Below, piece by piece: positions 12,311-23,725 of a stretch of DNA of 64,000 nucleotides. The stretch spans positions 2,650,001-2,714,000 of the forward strand of contig OU015540.1 in the NCBI GenBank assembly GCA_907165065.1, read 5' to 3'. Below the pieces are notes generated by a model, which made no database searches, was not told the origin of the DNA, and worked only from the letters and a program-made list of their open reading frames with translations. Each line of letters opens with the position of its first letter. The stretch's first letter is position 1. The position numbers were made by a program, and so were the translations under genes. Source of the DNA: Caprimulgus europaeus (Eukaryota; Chordata; Aves; Caprimulgiformes; Caprimulgidae).

Positions 12311-13390
12311 TTGGAAGGTTTATGGCTTTTTTCCCCAGTTTGACACAAGAGGCCCAGCCTGCCAGCATCTCCTGAGCATCACCCTGGCAGCACTGAGGAA
12401 ACACCTACCCAGCTCCTCAGCTGGTCCTCTCTGCCAGCTCCAGCAGTCACTACCCACCGCTAACGATCAGGGGCTTAACGAAGCATGAGGCAGCTGGCTG
12501 CTCTCCAACCTGGCCTGCTCATGAGGAAGAAGCTGCACTGGTGTTTCTCATGATCACAAGCCCAAATTTATTTGCTCATCCCTGCCCTGGGTTCTGCTTC
12601 TCCAGCACTGGGTTTGCCAGCAGAGCTGGGACCCCTGCGAGGGACAAGGGGTCTCCACACCCATCTGCTGCCTGCGAATGGGAGCATCTTCCCAGGGAAC
12701 CCCCTTGATGCTGTGGGGTCTCCAGGTTCTTGGGTCTGCTGAGCTGAGGTAGGAGAGCTTGGGGATGAGGGGGACAAGCTGGGGGATAATGGGGTTAAAC
12801 CTTTTCATCACCTCTCCCTTCTCTTCAGCTCCCACTCTCTGCTCTTTGTTGGGTTCATTTCTCGTGTATCAGAATTACACCGTTGTGTTTGGGTTCCAAA
12901 CATTGCAGGGGGACTTTTTTTTTAAAAAAAAAAAAGCTTTTCTTTTATTGCTGTGTGAAAAAAAACCAAAACAAAAACCCAAAAACCAGCAGCCCAATAA
13001 CTTTTCTATTAATATCAAGCTTTGTAAGTCTTTTGTTTGTTTACAGAATCTCTCATTTTGGATTTAAACTTGAGAGTGTCCCTTTGAATATGTGTTAAAA
13101 TAGATCTTGGTTTCATTCCACGTGTTTTGGGGAGGATATGAAGCAATTTCACTTGTCAGCCATGAGCAGGAGATGGATGGGGCCATTCCCCAATGGGTCA
13201 CCATCGGGAGGATCTGTGCTGCTGCTCGGCTTCTCTCCCCTCCTTGGTGCTTAGTGGGGAGGATCTGACTGGGGTGATGAGTTTTAAATGAAAAAATAAT
13301 ACAGAAAGAAGAGGTTTTTGGGGACCCAGATGATTTATGCACTGATCAAACTTTTTGTGTGCTGTGCTGCCTGTGTCTGTTTAGATGAGA

Positions 13391-13586
13391 GATGAGGAAA
13401 AGCTTCTTCACCAAAAGGATTGTCCAGCATTGGAACAGGCTGCCCAGGGAGGTGGTGGAGTCACCATCCCTGGTGGGATTTAGAAGCCATGTAGATGTGG
13501 TGCTCAGGGACATGGTTTAGAGGTGGAATTAGCAGTGTTGGGTTTATGGTTGGACTGAATAATCTTAAAGGTTTTTTTCTAACCTT
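13391..13586 (+). mobile_element. CR1 LINE fragment, sense
   Basis: GATGAGGAAAAGCTTCTTCA, CATTGGAACAGGCTGCCCAG, CACCATCCCTGGTGGGATTT and TGGTTGGACTGAATAATCTT. It ends about 60 bp before the LTR insertion at 13648. Confidence 0.9.
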
Positions 13587-13647
13587 TTCTTCTCCTTCCC
13601 CCTCCCTGTGCCTCTGTCCCTCCTGACCCAGTTGCCTCATTAGCAGT

Positions 13648-14271
13648 TGTCTTGGTTTCACTAGGGTAGAGCTAATTTTCTTCTTAGTAGCTGGAATAGC
13701 ACTGTGCTTGGGTTCCAGTATGGGATTTGTTAGAGGAATGTTGATCATATACTGATGTTTTTAGTGGTTACCAAGAATATCAAGGACGTTCCAACTTGCC
13801 ATGTTTTGCTAGTCTGCATGTGCAGAAAAGGGGGGACCATAATTAATTAGCAAACCCAGATTTGCATTTGGAGATGCCAGTGGGATATTCCATATCCTCT
13901 AACTTCATGTTCAGTATATTAATGAGGGTTGGTCAGATCAGAGGGATCTCTTGGGCTCCTTCACTTTCCAGGGATTGCAGTTTTGGTTTCAGGATTGTCT
14001 CTGCTCCAGGATTGTTATCTGGGAATGGGCTGGACATGGGTCAGTGGATGGTGAACAATTGCACTGTACATTGCTCATTTATACACTTCATTATGACTAT
14101 TATAATTAATATTTTAATTATTATTTTATTTCAATTATTAAATTGGGGTTTTTTTCTCAAACCTATGATTTTTCTCACTTTTACCCTTCTGATTCTCTTC
14201 CCATCTCATTGGTGGAGGGTGAGCAAGTGGCTCTTTGGTGTTTGGCTGCTGGCCAGGCTAAAACCACCCCA
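13648..14271 (+). mobile_element. Solo LTR of an endogenous retrovirus
   Basis: A 624-bp element beginning TGTCTTGG and ending CCCCA, so it has TG...CA ends. It is flanked by the direct repeat GCAGT (13643-13647 and 14272-14276); with one more base outside the CA end the match would read AGCAGT. Inside are a promoter-like AT block, an (ATT)-rich stretch with ATTAAA near 14138-14148, and the tail GTGAGCAAGTGGCTCTTTGG. No gag, pol or env remnant adjoins it, so it looks like a solo LTR left by recombination. A 5-bp duplication fits ERVL-like elements, but the class is an inference. Confidence 0.82.
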
Positions 14272-15087
14272 GCAGTGAAGGTGTTAATCAGCATTACAGT
14301 AACGAGGAGCCTGTAAAGAGCACACTCAGTGGTGCTGCCAGTGTTGGGGTGCAAAGGACTCGTGGCCCCTAAACTGGATGCCTTATGTTTCTCCCCATGA
14401 TGCTGAGCAGCACAAATCATCCTTAGCAAATGCAATACCAGGTTCTGCTCCTCACTGCAAAGGGGGTTTAAAAAAAATAAGAAATTAAATGAAAAGAAAA
14501 AAAAAAACCCACAAAAAACAAATACACAAAACTGAAACTATTTTTCACTATTTTTTTTTTTTAAAAAGTAATAATTTGAGGCTACAAAAAAAAAAAACCT
14601 CTAGCTCTCCATCAAAGCTTGGCTAGGGAAGTGGATGGTGGAGGTCTGGGTTAGAGACTGCATGGCTGAACCTTGTGTGGCCTCAAAATCTGCTGAGAAT
14701 TGGCTCGTGTTCCCTCAGTTCAAAAGGGATGGCCAGCACTGCTCCTTTTTTTTCTCCTGTCAGCTGCATCTTGAGATCCACTGTTTATTTATTTTGATAT
14801 TATTCCAGTTGGAGGCAGAAGCAAGAGATAACAGAGGCAAGCAGAGAGAAAAATGAAGGCTGCTTGGGGCTTTTCCTGACTTGCCAGGGCCTGGCCGTGC
14901 TGGAGTGGCCGCCAGGACAGCTGTTGGGGTCACAGTTGGCTGCAGATGGCTGCAAAAGTCACTTCCAGGGAGCTTTGCCCCTTCCCATTGCAGCATCCTT
15001 CATCCCAGAGCCGCTGGGCATCCCCGTGCCGTGGCCCTGTGGTCCCCACTGTGGGATTTCAGTCCCTGGCTGGGCAGGAGCGAGCAC

Positions 15088-15236
15088 AGGGCTATGGAGA
15101 TGGCCAAGGGGCTGGAGCATCTTTCTTATGAGCAAAGGCTGAGGGAGCTGGGGCTGTTCAGCCTGGAGAAGAGCAGCCTGAGAGGGGACCTTATCAATGT
15201 TTATCAGTATCTAAAGGGTGGGTGTCAAGAGGATGC
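15088..15236 (+). mobile_element. CR1 LINE fragment, sense, internal
   Basis: ATGGCCAAGGGGCTGGAGCA, then AGCTGGGGCTGTTCAGCCTG and AGCCTGAGAGGGGACCTTAT. The 3' end is missing. Confidence 0.88.
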
Positions 15237-15704
15237 TTGCAATGTGTGGCTCTGTGCCCCCAGTTTCTGTAGTTGGTCCCCATGGGGCAGCCCCCAGGAT
15301 CCAGAGAGGACAGTTGGGGCTATTTCCCTGGTTTTTGGGTTAGGTGTGTCTGGGATCGGTTGTTATCTCAGAAGGGTTGCATCTGAAATGTGTCTCGTTT
15401 CCTTTGGCATGAAGGGCTGCATTTGTCATCCCAGCACAGGCTACAGCTCAGATAAAAGGGAATGAAACCAGAGAGTTGGGCCAAGGAGGAGAAGCACATA
15501 GAGAAGATGAAAGAGCATTTTGGGTGAGGTGCATGTAAATGCATTAGTTGGGCAAAGAAGCCATTAAAGGTCACGAGGCTCTTGGATACCACAACAGCGA
15601 GGCTGGTAAGTCCCTGGATAGCAAAGCCACAAAGAACATCTTTGAGAAAGCAAGGGAATGGATTTATATTTACATTACAACTGTTAAACTGCAGGGAGAG
15701 CAGA

Positions 15705-16117
15705 TAAAGTGCTCTGAGGACAGGCTGAGAGAGTTGGGGCTGTTCAGCCTGGAGAAGAGAAGGCTCCGGGGAGAGCTTCTAGTGGCCTCCCAGTACCTGA
15801 AGGGGCTCCAGGAAGGCTGGGGAGGGACTTTGTCCAAGGGCAGGGAGTGACAGAACAAGGGGTGATGGCTTGAAACTGGCAGAGGGGAGATGGAGATGAG
15901 ATGTGAGGAAGAAATTCTTCACTGTGAGGGTGGTGAGACCCTGTCCCAGGTTGCCCAGAGAAGCTGTGGCTGCTCCTCCCTGGAAGTGTTCTCGGCCAGG
16001 TTGGATGAGGCTTTGAGCAACCTGGTCTAGTGGAAGGTGTCCCTGCTGCTGGCAGGGGGGTTGGGACTGGATGAGCTTTAAGGTCCCTTCCAACCCAAAC
16101 CAGGCTGTGATTCGATG
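15705..16117 (+). mobile_element. CR1 LINE 3' end, sense, about 410 bp
   Basis: One of the longest copies here. It runs from GCTCTGAGGACAGGCTGAGA through CTGTTCAGCCTGGAGAAGAG, TGGCTTGAAACTGGCAGAGG and GCTGCTCCTCCCTGGAAGTG to TGTGATTCGATG, the degenerate terminal 8-bp repeat typical of CR1. It is 5' truncated, as usual. Its last 250 bp differ from the copy at 21171 at only about seven positions. Confidence 0.95.
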
Positions 16118-16799
16118 TGTCACAGCTCTTGGATTAATTCACCCATCCAGAAACACGGGTCCCCTTCTGCCAGCCCAAGGGAAGGGGTGAGGACTGATGC
16201 AGCCCTGAGAGTCACCAGGAAATGTTTGTCCAGGTGCTCAAACAGGGACAAACACAGCCTGTTTACCAGGAACAAGCCCTCAGGAGGGGTTTCAAATTGG
16301 TTTTGCTCCAGGCCAGCAGCTCCCTTGCAAAGTCCTTTTCTCAGCAATGTTGTGGTGTTTCTGACCAAAGATTCATGGGGTGCTGGGCAGAGCGAACTGT
16401 GTGGCACCCCCAGGATGCTCTGTTATTTCTCTGGGGTTCATTCAAGCTTGGTTGGGTGCCAGTGAGATGTATCCAGACCCCACCATTTGCCATCTCATCC
16501 AGGAGAGAAAGCACTGAAGCATCCAGCCAAACCTGAGTTTGGCAAAAGAAACCTAACCACACATCAACACTGCTAGAGCCATGTGAAGGGTTTGGGGGGG
16601 ATCAGAGGGTTCAGAAAGGAAGATTAACTCCAAAGTCCCTCAAACCACCCTGTGACACTGCACAACCAGTAGCATCCCACACTGGGATGCTGTGATGTGT
16701 CCCCTCCAGCACCCGACTGCGCAGGGAGCCGGCACTGCTGCGCAGTGTCCCTGTCACCTGCCTAAGCCCAGAGCGCTTCCCGTGACAAAGCAGGTCACT

Positions 16800-17010
16800 C
16801 AGTCATTAAGGTCCTTTTCCTCCTGAAATTACTGTAATTTGGGGAGTTATTACGTTGCAAACATGGGATATGGAGTTATTTAGAGCGGTAAGTAGAAAAT
16901 CACTGGCTGATAATACAGCTCGGTTTAAATTGGAGCTCATTTAAATGTCACTCGAAACTGCCCCTTATCAAAGCTGCTTAAATTATTCTGAAAAATAATT
17001 GCCTCCATTC
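16800..17010. promoter_or_regulatory. Candidate conserved non-coding element
   Basis: Unique, balanced AT-rich sequence without repeat character. It contains TAATTTGG, CTTATCA (GATA-type), TTTAAATTGGAGCTCATTTA and AAATAATTGCCTCC. The texture is that of vertebrate conserved enhancers; conservation itself cannot be seen here. Confidence 0.35.
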
Positions 17011-17062
17011 ATCAGAAGAATGTGCCACGGATCCAAGTACAACATGAAGTGTTTGATTGGGG

Positions 17063-17150
17063 ATTTTATTTTATTTTATTTTATTTCCCTGTCGTTTTTT
17101 TCAATATTTCAGTCAGAAAAAAAGAAAACAAAACAAAATAAAATAAAAAA
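17063..17150 (+). repeat. Inverted (TTTTA)n / (AAAAT)n simple repeat
   Basis: About five TTTTA units at 17063-17086 are followed by AAAACAAAACAAAATAAAAT at 17124-17147, separated by about 35 bases. The arms are complementary and could fold back. Confidence 0.85.
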
Positions 17151-17498
17151 CCAACAAAAAACCCAAACAAACAAAAAAAAACCAAAAAAACCCCAACCCT
17201 CTTCACTCTCCCAGGAATACTTTCTTTTATCAGAGCAGGTCAATCCATCAAGTTGCAGCACTGAGACAGGTCAGTTTTATCTGTCTGTGATGGATGTTGC
17301 TGCTTATGCAGATCTGTCACGAGCCCCCGGTGGCAGCAGCACTCGGCTCTCTGGGAATAGGAATTCAGTTTCCCAAAGCTGAGTTAAAATATGCAGCTGT
17401 CCTGACTGAGAAGAGTAAATGTGGGGTTGTCTTCAGGGGCTGCCAGTGTTGGCATGATCATTCCTAAGAGTTGGTGTTGGAGCAGATAGGTCTCTTGG

Positions 17499-18091
17499 TG
17501 TGGTGGTGGCACTGGGCTAGCAGCCAAACATAGCCACTCGCTCACTCCAACCCAGGGGACAGGGGAGAGAATTGGGGGGCAAGGGGAAGGAGACTCGTAG
17601 GGTAAGAGAAGAACCATTTAATAACTGGCATAAAATAAACCATAAAATAATAATGATAATAATAGTAATTAAATATGCAAATGAGTGACACCCAGTGCCA
17701 TTGCTCACCACCCACTGACCAAGCCCGGCCCGTTCCCAGATCACGATCCCGGAGCAGCGACAATCCCGACCCGAAACCGCAATCCCGGGAGAGCGAGAGC
17801 CAGAGAGGAAGAGCCCCTCATGGATCTCCTGCCCATGGGGGACAGGAGATGGAACAGCCCCTTGGCAGAGCCCAATGCCCACGGAGCTGATCCATTGCAA
17901 TATTCCTTGTCTCCCCCAGACCTTGCACCTGCAGACTGGCAAAACACAAAGTCCTTCAACTTCCAGGGACAATTGAAAACATCGGTATGTTCTCAGCGTT
18001 TCTCTCCTACCAAATCCCAGCTGAACCCAAACCCCAGCACTATTTGAGCTGCTGAAAAGAACCAGCTCTGGCCCAGCTAAAAACCAGGACA
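17499..18091 (-). mobile_element. Solo LTR of a related endogenous retrovirus, reverse orientation
   Basis: Read on the minus strand it starts TGTCCTGGTTTTTAGC at 18091 and ends in CACACA near 17499. It shares with the 13648 element the block ending GTGAGC-AATTGCACT (here GTGAGCAATGGCACTGG), an ATT-rich stretch with ATTAAA, and the tail GAGTGAGCGAGTGGC. Flanks are CTTGG (17494-17498) and CCTGG (18092-18096), an imperfect 5-bp target duplication. The internal GC-rich part has many CpG. No internal viral genes are present. Confidence 0.78.
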
Positions 18092-18466
18092 CCTGGGTAC
18101 TGAGGATGAGGAGGCAGGGAATGGAAAGTGATGGAAGGTACCAAAACCCCATCTGCTTATAATGGTTGCAATTATTATTGTCCTTTATTTTTGCCACTTG
18201 TCACCTCAGCAAGCTCCATGCATGCCCAGGTCAGTGGACAGCCTGGCTCAGGATGTTCCAGGAGCTCTGCAAGCCCCAAGAGTGCAGGTAAACCCAGTAC
18301 CATGGGCTTGGCTGAAGTGTAGATGCCCAGCTGTGCTCTTCTATTCACTCAAAGTTGGACTGAACCTCTTCCCTTTGGGATGCATTGAGGTGTTTGGCAG
18401 AGGCTGAAATCCTTCCCCAGGTGTCCAGTTTTCCCCCCTCTAGTTCCCAAATAAACCTGGGAAGGA

Positions 18467-18905
18467 TCATAGAATCACAGAATGGTTTGGGTGGGAAGGG
18501 AACTTCAAAGGTCATCTAATCTGACCCCTCTGCAGTGAGCAGGGACATCTTCACTAGGGCAGGTTGCTCAGAGCCCCATCAAGCCTGACCTTGAATATCT
18601 CCAGGGATGGGGCCTCCACTACCTCTCTGGGCAACCTGTTCCAATGATCCACCACCCTCATCTTGAAGAACTTCTTCCTAATATTCAACCTAAATCTGCC
18701 CTTTTCTAGTTTAAACCCATGAGCCCTCGTCCTGTTGTTCCATGCCCTTGTGAACAGTTCTTCCCCAGCTTTCTCACAGATGCTGAAAGGCCGCTATAAG
18801 GTCCCCCTGGAGCCTTCTCTTCTCCAGGCTGAAGAGCCCCAACTCTCTGAGCCTGTCCTCACAGCAGAGCTGCTCCAGCCCTTTGATCATTTTTGTGGCC
18901 CATTT
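18467..18905 (-). mobile_element. CR1 LINE 3' end, antisense, about 440 bp
   Basis: ATCATAGAATCACAGAATGG, then CTGCAGTGAGCAGGGACATC, CAACCTGTTCCAATGATCCA, TTCTCCAGGCTGAAGAGCCC and CTGCTCCAGCCCTTTGATCA. The terminal repeat is present at the left edge; it is 5' truncated on the right. Confidence 0.95.
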
Positions 18906-19920
18906 TTTCTGGATCATGACAAATGTCATGGCACATGTCCAGCCTGTGTGCCAGGAGCCAGCTCTTCCCCAGCTCCACAGGGCTGCCAGGGCAGGTGGTG
19001 GGTGTCCATGTCCTGAGCCTTTCCCAGCTGGAAACGATGCATGGAGAGGGCAGGGGTGGAAGGGCTGGCAGGGTGGCAGAGCTGAGATGGATTTTGTGCC
19101 CCAATAAAAGCATCCAGGCAGCCCCTGCCCATGGTGGCAGCAAAAAGCAAGAGCTGCCAGAGCAGTGGGACTGGATCCAGAAGCTGTCAGAGCTCTGGAG
19201 TGCAGTGAAATGAGTTTCTTCCTCTAAACAAACTTCATGCCCCATGTGCAGCCCTGATTTTTACCTTTGTCTTAGCATTTCCCAGTTACTCAACACTTTC
19301 TGGCTGGATGACATTTGGTGTTGCTGTTTATTGACCCCGGGGACCACAGCGTTGACATTATTGCTACCGAGTGACATTTACATGGACACCAACGTCATCT
19401 CGGTATCAATAATGGCAGCCAAGTTTGTGACAGAGCATTAACTGTGTGAGGCAAGGAGGGCACTGATGGTATTGATGCTGTTTATTAAAAAAAAAAGAAA
19501 GAAAAAAGAAAACCAGGCAGTTTTTATATGGATGGATTAAATTTCTGGCAAACCCGTTGCTGGGTTGTGAGATCTCGTCTTGTGGAGCGGTTGGACCTTG
19601 GGGACGTGCAGGGTGACAATCCCAGGTGCAAACACAGGACAGCCAGCCCAGCCATGCTTGCTGCCTCTGTTTGCATCTGATCCTCCTGCCCTGATGTTGA
19701 CAGAATTGATTTTCGCTGTGTGTAAGCAGAGGACCAGGTTTGTTCTGATGTGTTGGAACCATTTGCTGCTCGCTCGTGGTGTTTGCTCGGTGACTCAGCC
19801 CGTTCTGCTCCAGTTGGCGAGCAGCGGTGGTGAGCCCTCGACTCAATCCCTGGGTCATGGTCCCTCCCCACACCATGCCACTATTGTCCTTTGCTCAGCC
19901 TATCCTGTAGACCATTTGCT

Positions 19921-20023
19921 TCATCATTATTATTGCCATTATTGTTGCCTTTATAGTAATAATAATAATTAATAATAATTGTTGTTATGATGATGATTAT
20001 TATTATTATTATTGTTATTATTT
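19921..20023 (+). repeat. (ATT)n / (AAT)n microsatellite
   Basis: Mixed ATT, AAT, GTT and GAT triplet runs over about 100 bases, including several uninterrupted ATT units near 19997-20012. Confidence 0.9.
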
Positions 20024-20385
20024 CTCCTTCCATTCAAAGAGTGTTTCAGCTTTATCCAAAAGCCTGTGAAATTCAACCCAAAGCAGCTCAGCAGCTGGTG
20101 GCTGGATCTCATCAGAGGATGAGGATGCAACCAGAAAGTGCTGGGTCATCAGGCAGCTGATGTTGGGGCAGGTTTTGAGGGTGTTGCTGGTTAAATCACC
20201 CATGAGGTGAGAGCTGGGTGAGGAAGAGCAGGGTGGGAGCTGGAGCAGTGTTTTTAAAGCACAACATCCCTCCTTGGCTGTTAAATACTTCATACCCAGC
20301 TGGAGGGAGAGCCCCAGCGCTTGTATAATTCATGCCCTGAGTTTCTGCCTCGTTTGCTGTCAGTGTAATTATTACATTTAGTAAT

Positions 20386-20428
20386 TGTTTTTAATAATTC
20401 CTTTCAATAATTCCTTTTAATAATTCCA
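20386..20428 (+). repeat. Short tandem repeat, unit about 13 bp
   Basis: TTTTAATAATTCC-type units occur three times in a row with small changes (TTTCAATAATTCC in the middle). Confidence 0.8.
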
Positions 20429-21170
20429 GATACCAGCTGTGGGGTGGAAAAGGGCAAAGATGGGGCAAATCCAAGCCAAAAAAATCCCTCATGGAGTCAT
20501 TACCTTCTTCTTAAGGCTGATCTTGTTTGACTGCAAATATTTAGAAATCCTGGATAAAGGCTATGGGGCACATTGAATTTAAAAAGGCAACAAAAATTTA
20601 ATGCAAGTGACCCAATTTTAACATGAAACACTCCAGTGGAGGGAGTTAAGATCAAGCTGATGGAAATGTCCCTCTCCCTGGGTGCAGTTTGGCTCATTAA
20701 AACAGGGATCAATGCTGATAAAAAGTGAAATATTTAAGACTTTTGAAAGCACCCCGGGCTACCCTGATGGTGTGATGAGATCAGTCCTGGCTGTGAGCTG
20801 CTGCAGGGAGGTCACCCCTTTGCTGGGTGTCACCACATCTCAGCCAGGACCCTGATGGCAAAACCATCAGGGGCTGAGGCTGGTTCATGGAGGGAGATGT
20901 CACCAAAATGCAGCAGGTCAGGTTTCCTTAAAAAAATTCATCCTTTTTTAAAAAAGGCTTCACCCAATACAGCCAAATTGTAGAAACAAGAACCAAACTG
21001 AGTGGCTGCTCTCTAAGCCCTTGAAAGCACCAACCCTGGATGCCATGATGGGTGTGTAACGGTGTGTAAAACACCTGAGCTGTGATGTTTGTCACCAGCA
21101 CGGTCCCCTGCGGGTCACAGCTCCTGCTCCTCAGCACCCAGGGCACAGGGGAAGGCTGCTTCCCCTCCTC

Positions 21171-21429
21171 AGGGGATGGCTTGAAACTGGCAGAGGGGAG
21201 ATGGAGATGAGATGTGAGGAAGAAATTCTTTGCTGTGAGGGTGGTGAGACCCTGGCCCAGGTTGCCCAGAGAAGCTGTGGCTGCTCCTCCCTGGAAGTGT
21301 TCTCGGCCAGGTTGGATGAGGCTTTGAGCAACCTGGTCTAGTGGAAGGTGTCCCTGCTGCTGGCAGGGGGTTGGGACTGGATGAGCTTTAAGGTCCCTTC
21401 CAACCCAAACCAGTCTGGGATTCCATGAT
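21171..21429 (+). mobile_element. CR1 LINE 3' end, sense
   Basis: Starts near GGATGGCTTGAAACTGGCAG and ends CAGTCTGGGATTCCATGAT. Near-identical to 15865-16117, which implies a recent common source copy or a local duplication. Confidence 0.95.
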
Positions 21430-23211
21430 CCACCCACAGACAGAAAGCAAAAACCAGACAGCAGAAGAAACCCCAGCAGCTCTGCCCCATCGCTCCGTAC
21501 AGTGTGAGACCTGAACTCAGCGAGGGCAGGACCAGCGGCAGGCGACTGGGGAGCCACATCTCCCCATCCTCTCCCCACAACCCCCTCCCACATCACCCAC
21601 CAGCGAGCAAAGCTGGCACAGGAGATATTTAGGGTTCAACCTCCCTCCTGGGGTTCACCCCCAGCAACATCCTTTCGGGAAGCCGAGCTGCAGCCCCGAG
21701 TTGCCATGACACTGAGCCACCCCCGAGGATGCGGCTGCGGCTCCTCTGCCCTCCCTGACCCGCTTCCCCGACTATTTGGTGTCTCACCCACGCACCCGTC
21801 TCTCTCTCAAGCAATTACCTGCTCTGATTGCTCACCCTCGCATGTCACTGCTGAGATCGGTGCTTGTGTGTATTTTAATCAAGTGAATCACGCAGGCAGA
21901 GGGGACCAGGCAAAACATTCTCTCTGTCCTTGTCTCCTTGCTGGGTAGATGATGGCTGGGAATTTAGTGAGCATGAAACACTCTCTTTTGGGTGGATTTA
22001 GTGGATTTGGTGGCTGAATGGGTTGTGATGTGTTTACGAGATCATTTGGGGTTTGTTTTGGGTGAAGTGGTAGGAACTTGATCTCCAGCCCTGAGAACTC
22101 CATGTGCTGTCAGTCAGGAACAGCACCTTTGAATCCCTGAGGCTCTGAATGATGGAGGGTTTTTATCATGATATGTGGAAATGACGGGAACAGAGACTTC
22201 CCTGGATGATCTAAATCCACTACTCAAAGGTTTCCAAGCAGTTGTCACAGGCAGCAAAACCACACTAACCTTGACTGCTCTGACATGGTCCAGCTGTTGG
22301 GTTCCAGCTGCAGAAATTCAACCATGTAAAATGGTGTATTCCATCATAAAATAGAAATAAAAATCCAGAAGGCAGCTCCTGAGCCAGCCTGGTGCAGCGT
22401 GGCTCTGCCAAAGTCCATTCATGTCACTTTAATTGATCCAATCTTGTTTCCTCTCGGGGCATCTCGGAGGAGTTAAGGACAACGCACCGAATCCATTCGC
22501 CATCGTCACTCTGGGCATTACCAGGCACTAATTTAACACAGGCAGGGGAGGTGATGTTTCCAGGGGGATCCATGCTGGAGGTTTTCCTCTGGGTTTGGAT
22601 GTAGAGATGGTTTGTGTCACTTTGATTTCCCTGCTGAGCTCGTTTGGGAGGTACAAGATCCACCAGGACAGGTTTGTGTTGGGGAGATACCTGGTAGAGA
22701 AGCGCAACGGTAGCGATCAGGTTTTACAGATCCTGGTTTTCTGCCTGGAAAGCCCCAAAAAGGGGGATTAGTGCTGCATTGACTGAGCCATGTTGAGAAG
22801 CAGCACCAGCATGTGCAGCCCTCGAGGTGCTTTGATGCCCATATCATCCTTTTAGTTGGAGTTTTAATCCCCCAATAGCCGCGACTCGTCACATCGCCTG
22901 TCTGGTAACAGCCTTACCGAGCTGTGACAACAGGCAGGGACAATGAAGCTGTCTGACAAATGACACGTGACAAGGACTTGGAGTTAACTGCTTTTAAATT
23001 CATTATAGCTCTGGAAGATTGGCTTGAACAAGGTGAATGAATTAAGGTGTGGAATGAGATGGATTTAGCCGCCTTTTCCTGCTTTTGAGTGATCTGGGAA
23101 CAAGTTTTAATCTCTGCATTACAGTGGTTACCAAGATGTGTCAGTAAGGGGGGGTTATTTGAGGACCACTGGCCATTTGTGGTGGTTTCTTGGTTGCATG
23201 CTAACAACTTT

Positions 23212-23725
23212 TCATAGAATCATAGTGGTTGGAGAAGACCTTTAAGATCATTGAGTCCAACCATGAACCCAACACTGACCAGTCCCCACTAACCCATGTC
23301 CCTCAGCACTGTGTCCACACGACTCTTCAATCCCTCCAGGGATGGGGACTCCACCACTGCCCTGGGCAACCCCTTCCAATGCCTCAGAACCCTTTCAGCA
23401 AAGAAATTCTTCTTCACATCCCATCTCAACTGCCCTGGGCACAACTTGAGGCCATTTCCTCTTGTCCTGTCCCTTGCTCCTTGGTTGAACAGACCCACCC
23501 CCACCTCTCTGCACCCTCCTTGCAGGGACTTGGACAGAGCCACAAGGTCTCCCTTCAGCCTCCTTCTCTCCAGGCTCAACACCCCCAGTTCCCTCAGCCG
23601 GGAACTCAGCACACTTGTGCTCCAGACCCTTCCCCAGCTCCGCTGCCCTTCTCTGGACACGCTCCAGCACCTCCAGGTCCTTCTTGGAGTGAGGGGCCCA
23701 AAACTGAACATGGGACTCACAGTAC
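23212..23725 (-). mobile_element. CR1 LINE 3' end, antisense, about 510 bp
   Basis: The longest CR1 copy in the window. TCATAGAATCATAGTGGTTG, CCCACTAACCCATGTCCCTC, ACTGCCCTGGGCAACCCCTT, CAGGCTCAACACCCCCAGTT and GACACGCTCCAGCACCTCCA are characteristic. The copy at 44581 is its close relative in opposite orientation. Confidence 0.95.

Noticed and set aside
13892-13900. CC followed by ATATCCTCT, a second U12-like donor
   Set aside because: It lies inside the LTR at 13648-14271 in a block shared with other LTR copies, and upstream codons do not resemble a channel N-terminus.
17517-18197. Minus-strand open frame of 226 codons
   Set aside because: It runs along the LTR at 17499-18091; LTRs of this kind do not encode protein, and no gag, pol or env motif is present.
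20928-21596. Minus-strand open frame of 222 codons
   Set aside because: The central part is the reverse of a sense CR1 copy, and the rest shows no protein similarity that I recognise.
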